The position numbers were made by a program, and so were the translations under genes. The notes beneath the pieces are model-generated. The model was not told the origin of the DNA. It did not search any database and saw nothing but the letters and a program-made list of their open reading frames with translations. Of a stretch of DNA of 64,000 nt, positions 62,077 through 64,000 are shown one piece after another. Numbering within the stretch: position 1 is the stretch's first letter; each line of letters starts with the position of its first letter. The stretch covers positions 1-64,000 of the IMG/VR virus record IMGVR_UViG_3300032326_002475; one strand, given 5' to 3'. This DNA is from a virus.

Positions 62077-63671
62077 AAGTCATCACCTTCGTCAAGCAAC
62101 ACTATATCATCATAATTAGAGGCATTTCTAGCCCTATCACTAGCCCAATGCCTTAAGTTTTCGATGTCTTCTTTCATCAATTTTGAAATAGGCACAGAAC
62201 TCTTGATTGCTGTTTCTATGTCTTTGTTTGTAACTTCTCTCTTGTCATCAGAGAAGGCTTCATACAAGGCTGCTTCTATTGATGACTCTATTTCTGCACC
62301 AGTAAAGCTTTCAGTAATCTCTGCTAAATAATTAAGATTGAAATTCTTTGGATTTCTAGCTCTTTTTTGAAGATGTATTTCAAAAATCTTCTTTCTCTCT
62401 AAAAATCTTGGTAAGTCAACAAAGAATATTTCATCAAATCTACCTTTTCTAAGTAACTCTGGAGGCAAATTAGTAACATCATTAGCAGTAGCCACAACAA
62501 AAACTGGAGCTTGTCTATCTTGCATCCATGTAAGCCATGAACCTAAAACTCTTGATGTCGTGCCTCCATCAGTAGAAGAAGATGATCTAGAACCTGACAT
62601 TCCCTTATCAATTTCATCACACCACAAAATACATGGTGCTACTGATTCAGCTACCTTGAATACTTGTCTCATGTTTTGTTCAGAGCTACCAACTAAACCA
62701 GAGAAAACTTTGCCCATGTCAAGTTTAAGTAAGGGAAAATTCCAATAAGATGAGACAGCTTTTGCAAATAAACTTTTTCCAGCTCCTTGAATTCCAACAA
62801 GTAAAATGCCTTTTGGGTTTTGTGGTAATCCATATTCTAGAGCTTCTTTTGAGAATGCATCTTTTCTTTTATCAAGCCAATCTTTAAGGCCATTTAATCC
62901 TCCAACTTTTGACATTGAAATAGTTTCATCTATCCAATCAAGCAGTCCGGATTTTCTTATAATGTCTCTTTTTTGTTGAGAAATTACTTCAGGCAATAAT
63001 GAAGTGTGCTTTATCATGCAGTAAGTACAAACTTGCTCGCATTCTGAAATTGTCAATCCTCTAAATGAATTAACAATAATGTCTAAAATTAATGGATCAT
63101 ATGTGGTCTGGAATTTAGCAGACAGGTCTTTTCTTTTAGCTGCCTTTCCTAACATTTCTAAAATCTTGTATTCGATTTCTTCTTTTGTCGGCAGTGGAAA
63201 ATCAATAACAGGAACAATCTTCTCTAAATCATTCGGAAGTTCTAGCTGAGAAGAAATGATAATAATTGCTTTGTTTTCAGTAGAGAATTGATAGGATAAA
63301 TTTTTGGTATGTCTAAGAATTTTATTTTCAAGTTGTCCACGGTAATTTCCATGTCCAAAGTATTTATGAAAATCTTTAAGAATTAGTAAGCAAAATTTAT
63401 TCTTAGGTACTATTAAGTTTTCAAACCAAGAGAGTACTTCTTCTTGATCTAATTTTTTTTCAGAATCTTTTACTGGCATAAATTCTGGGAAAGAAGAATG
63501 CAAGCCAGAAACTATGTCCCATTTTATAAGATCCCAAGAAGTATCAGCTTTGGAACACATTGATTCCAAAGCTGACATGACGCGATTTTCTTCTTGAGAC
63601 ACTAGATACAAAATTGTTCGTTTTGATCTTATCAGCAACTCAATTTCTTCTACTGTTTCTTGGCTATTCAT
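62073..63671 (-). CDS. Ycf46-type AAA+ ATPase
   Basis: A 532-residue protein. An N-terminal domain of about 250 residues is followed by a single AAA+ module: Walker A LLVGIQGAGKSLFAKAV, Walker B CILWCDEIDKGM, PVFVVATANDV (sensor 1) and LRKGRFDEIFFVDLPRF with an arginine finger. The sequence closely follows the pattern of cyanobacterial and plastid Ycf46 (QG.GKS, SGLVG.SE, DEIDK, RKGRFDEIFFVDLP), including the GAEIE helix and the final LRHWASDRARNAS. Ycf46's exact job is unclear, with links to photosynthesis. It is next to the helicase loader, so here a replication or unfolding role is possible. Confidence 0.8.
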   Translation of the reverse strand: MNSQETVEEIELLIRSKRTILYLVSQEENRVMSALESMCSKADTSWDLIKWDIVSGLHSSFPEFMPVKDSEKKLDQEEVLSWFENLIVPKNKFCLLILKDFHKYFGHGNYRGQLENKILRHTKNLSYQFSTENKAIIIISSQLELPNDLEKIVPVIDFPLPTKEEIEYKILEMLGKAAKRKDLSAKFQTTYDPLILDIIVNSFRGLTISECEQVCTYCMIKHTSLLPEVISQQKRDIIRKSGLLDWIDETISMSKVGGLNGLKDWLDKRKDAFSKEALEYGLPQNPKGILLVGIQGAGKSLFAKAVSSYWNFPLLKLDMGKVFSGLVGSSEQNMRQVFKVAESVAPCILWCDEIDKGMSGSRSSSSTDGGTTSRVLGSWLTWMQDRQAPVFVVATANDVTNLPPELLRKGRFDEIFFVDLPRFLERKKIFEIHLQKRARNPKNFNLNYLAEITESFTGAEIESSIEAALYEAFSDDKREVTNKDIETAIKSSVPISKLMKEDIENLRHWASDRARNASNYDDIVLLDEGDDL

Positions 63672-64000
63672 TTTATAAACTTATCGTATTTAAATCTTGG
63701 ATTGCCTGGATAATCCTGATCCCGCCACCAAGTTTCCTCTTTATATTTTTCAATTACTTCAGAGAATAATATTCTCCAGTCAATAAGCTCAAATCCTGAT
63801 ATATAAGGGGATCTTGATATTGATTTTTGCACTATGTCATATAAGAGCTTTTTCTCATCAGAAGTTCCATTTGAAAGCTTTGTAAGAAATAATCTTGTCC
63901 CATCAACTAAATCACTTAGCGGAACATCCCTAAAGTTTTTATAGTATGTACATGCAACAGGAATTCCATATTTCCCATAAATTTCTTTAGATCTTCCGTT
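63668..64000 (-). CDS. Unidentified protein, N-terminus cut by window edge
   Basis: The C-terminal 110 residues of a gene that begins beyond 64000. It ends with KYDKFIK and a TGA overlapping the ATG of the Ycf46-type gene. The visible sequence includes IYGKYGIPVACTYYKNFRDV and EETWWRDQDYPGNP. No family recognised. It probably belongs to the same replication operon. Confidence 0.6.
   Translation of the reverse strand, partial: NGRSKEIYGKYGIPVACTYYKNFRDVPLSDLVDGTRLFLTKLSNGTSDEKKLLYDIVQKSISRSPYISGFELIDWRILFSEVIEKYKEETWWRDQDYPGNPRFKYDKFIK

Overview
The window is one continuous piece of a large, AT-rich (about one third G+C by eye), tailed double-stranded DNA bacteriophage genome. The phage call rests on the adjacent large terminase, probable small terminase, portal, prohead protease and major capsid genes, followed by a dense replication block. 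Both ends of the window cut through a gene. No tRNA, rRNA, CRISPR array, integrase or insertion sequence was seen. Almost every gene is on the minus strand, tightly packed and often overlapping as ATGA or TAATG. The one exception is a four-gene plus-strand island at 40060-42438.

Layout by coordinate. (1) 1-10079: a sugar and glycan cassette. It holds a glycosyltransferase-like fragment, an SDR-type sugar nucleotide reductase, a HAD phosphatase, an LdpA-like double [4Fe-4S] protein, an HpcH/HpaI-type aldolase, a thiamine-diphosphate (ThDP) enzyme split over two genes, an RmlB-type 4,6-dehydratase, a methyltransferase, an RfbH-type 3-dehydrase, a DUF3431-like protein and a second methyltransferase. 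(2) 10156-31778: the head module. It holds the major capsid protein, a probable decoration protein, an acidic protein, a 1378-residue protease/scaffold protein, a portal with a C-terminal nuclease-like domain, several unidentified acidic or lysine-rich proteins, large terminase and a probable small terminase. (3) 31863-39985: a sigma factor, a delta-like clamp-loader protein, beta clamp, an adenylosuccinate synthetase-family enzyme (PurA/PurZ-like), a second sigma factor, DnaX, a degenerate metallopeptidase-like protein, a HAD phosphatase and dUTPase. (4) 40060-42438: the plus-strand island, whose four proteins share the N-terminus MWY[KR]xA. (5) 42468-64000: an HNH endonuclease, class I ribonucleotide reductase, a SpoVS-like protein, a zinc-finger sigma-like protein, RecJ, the catalytic half of DnaG, RecA, a single-stranded DNA binding protein, DnaE, the zinc half of DnaG, DnaB, a DnaC-like loader and a Ycf46-type AAA+ ATPase.

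Taken together, the phage appears to carry most of a bacterial-type replisome: Pol III alpha, beta, gamma/tau and delta-like subunits, DnaB, a loader, split DnaG, SSB, RecA and RecJ. It adds its own nucleotide supply (NrdA/NrdB, dUTPase, PurA/PurZ-like) and up to three sigma factors. The sugar cassette could build a modified, possibly branched, 3,6-dideoxyhexose for surface glycans or phage components. LdpA and Ycf46 are best known from cyanobacteria, a weak hint at such a host.

Several minus-strand genes have a TATAAT-like box only 6-7 bases before the start codon and no Shine-Dalgarno sequence, which suggests leaderless transcripts. Elsewhere good Shine-Dalgarno sequences are common and decided several start choices.
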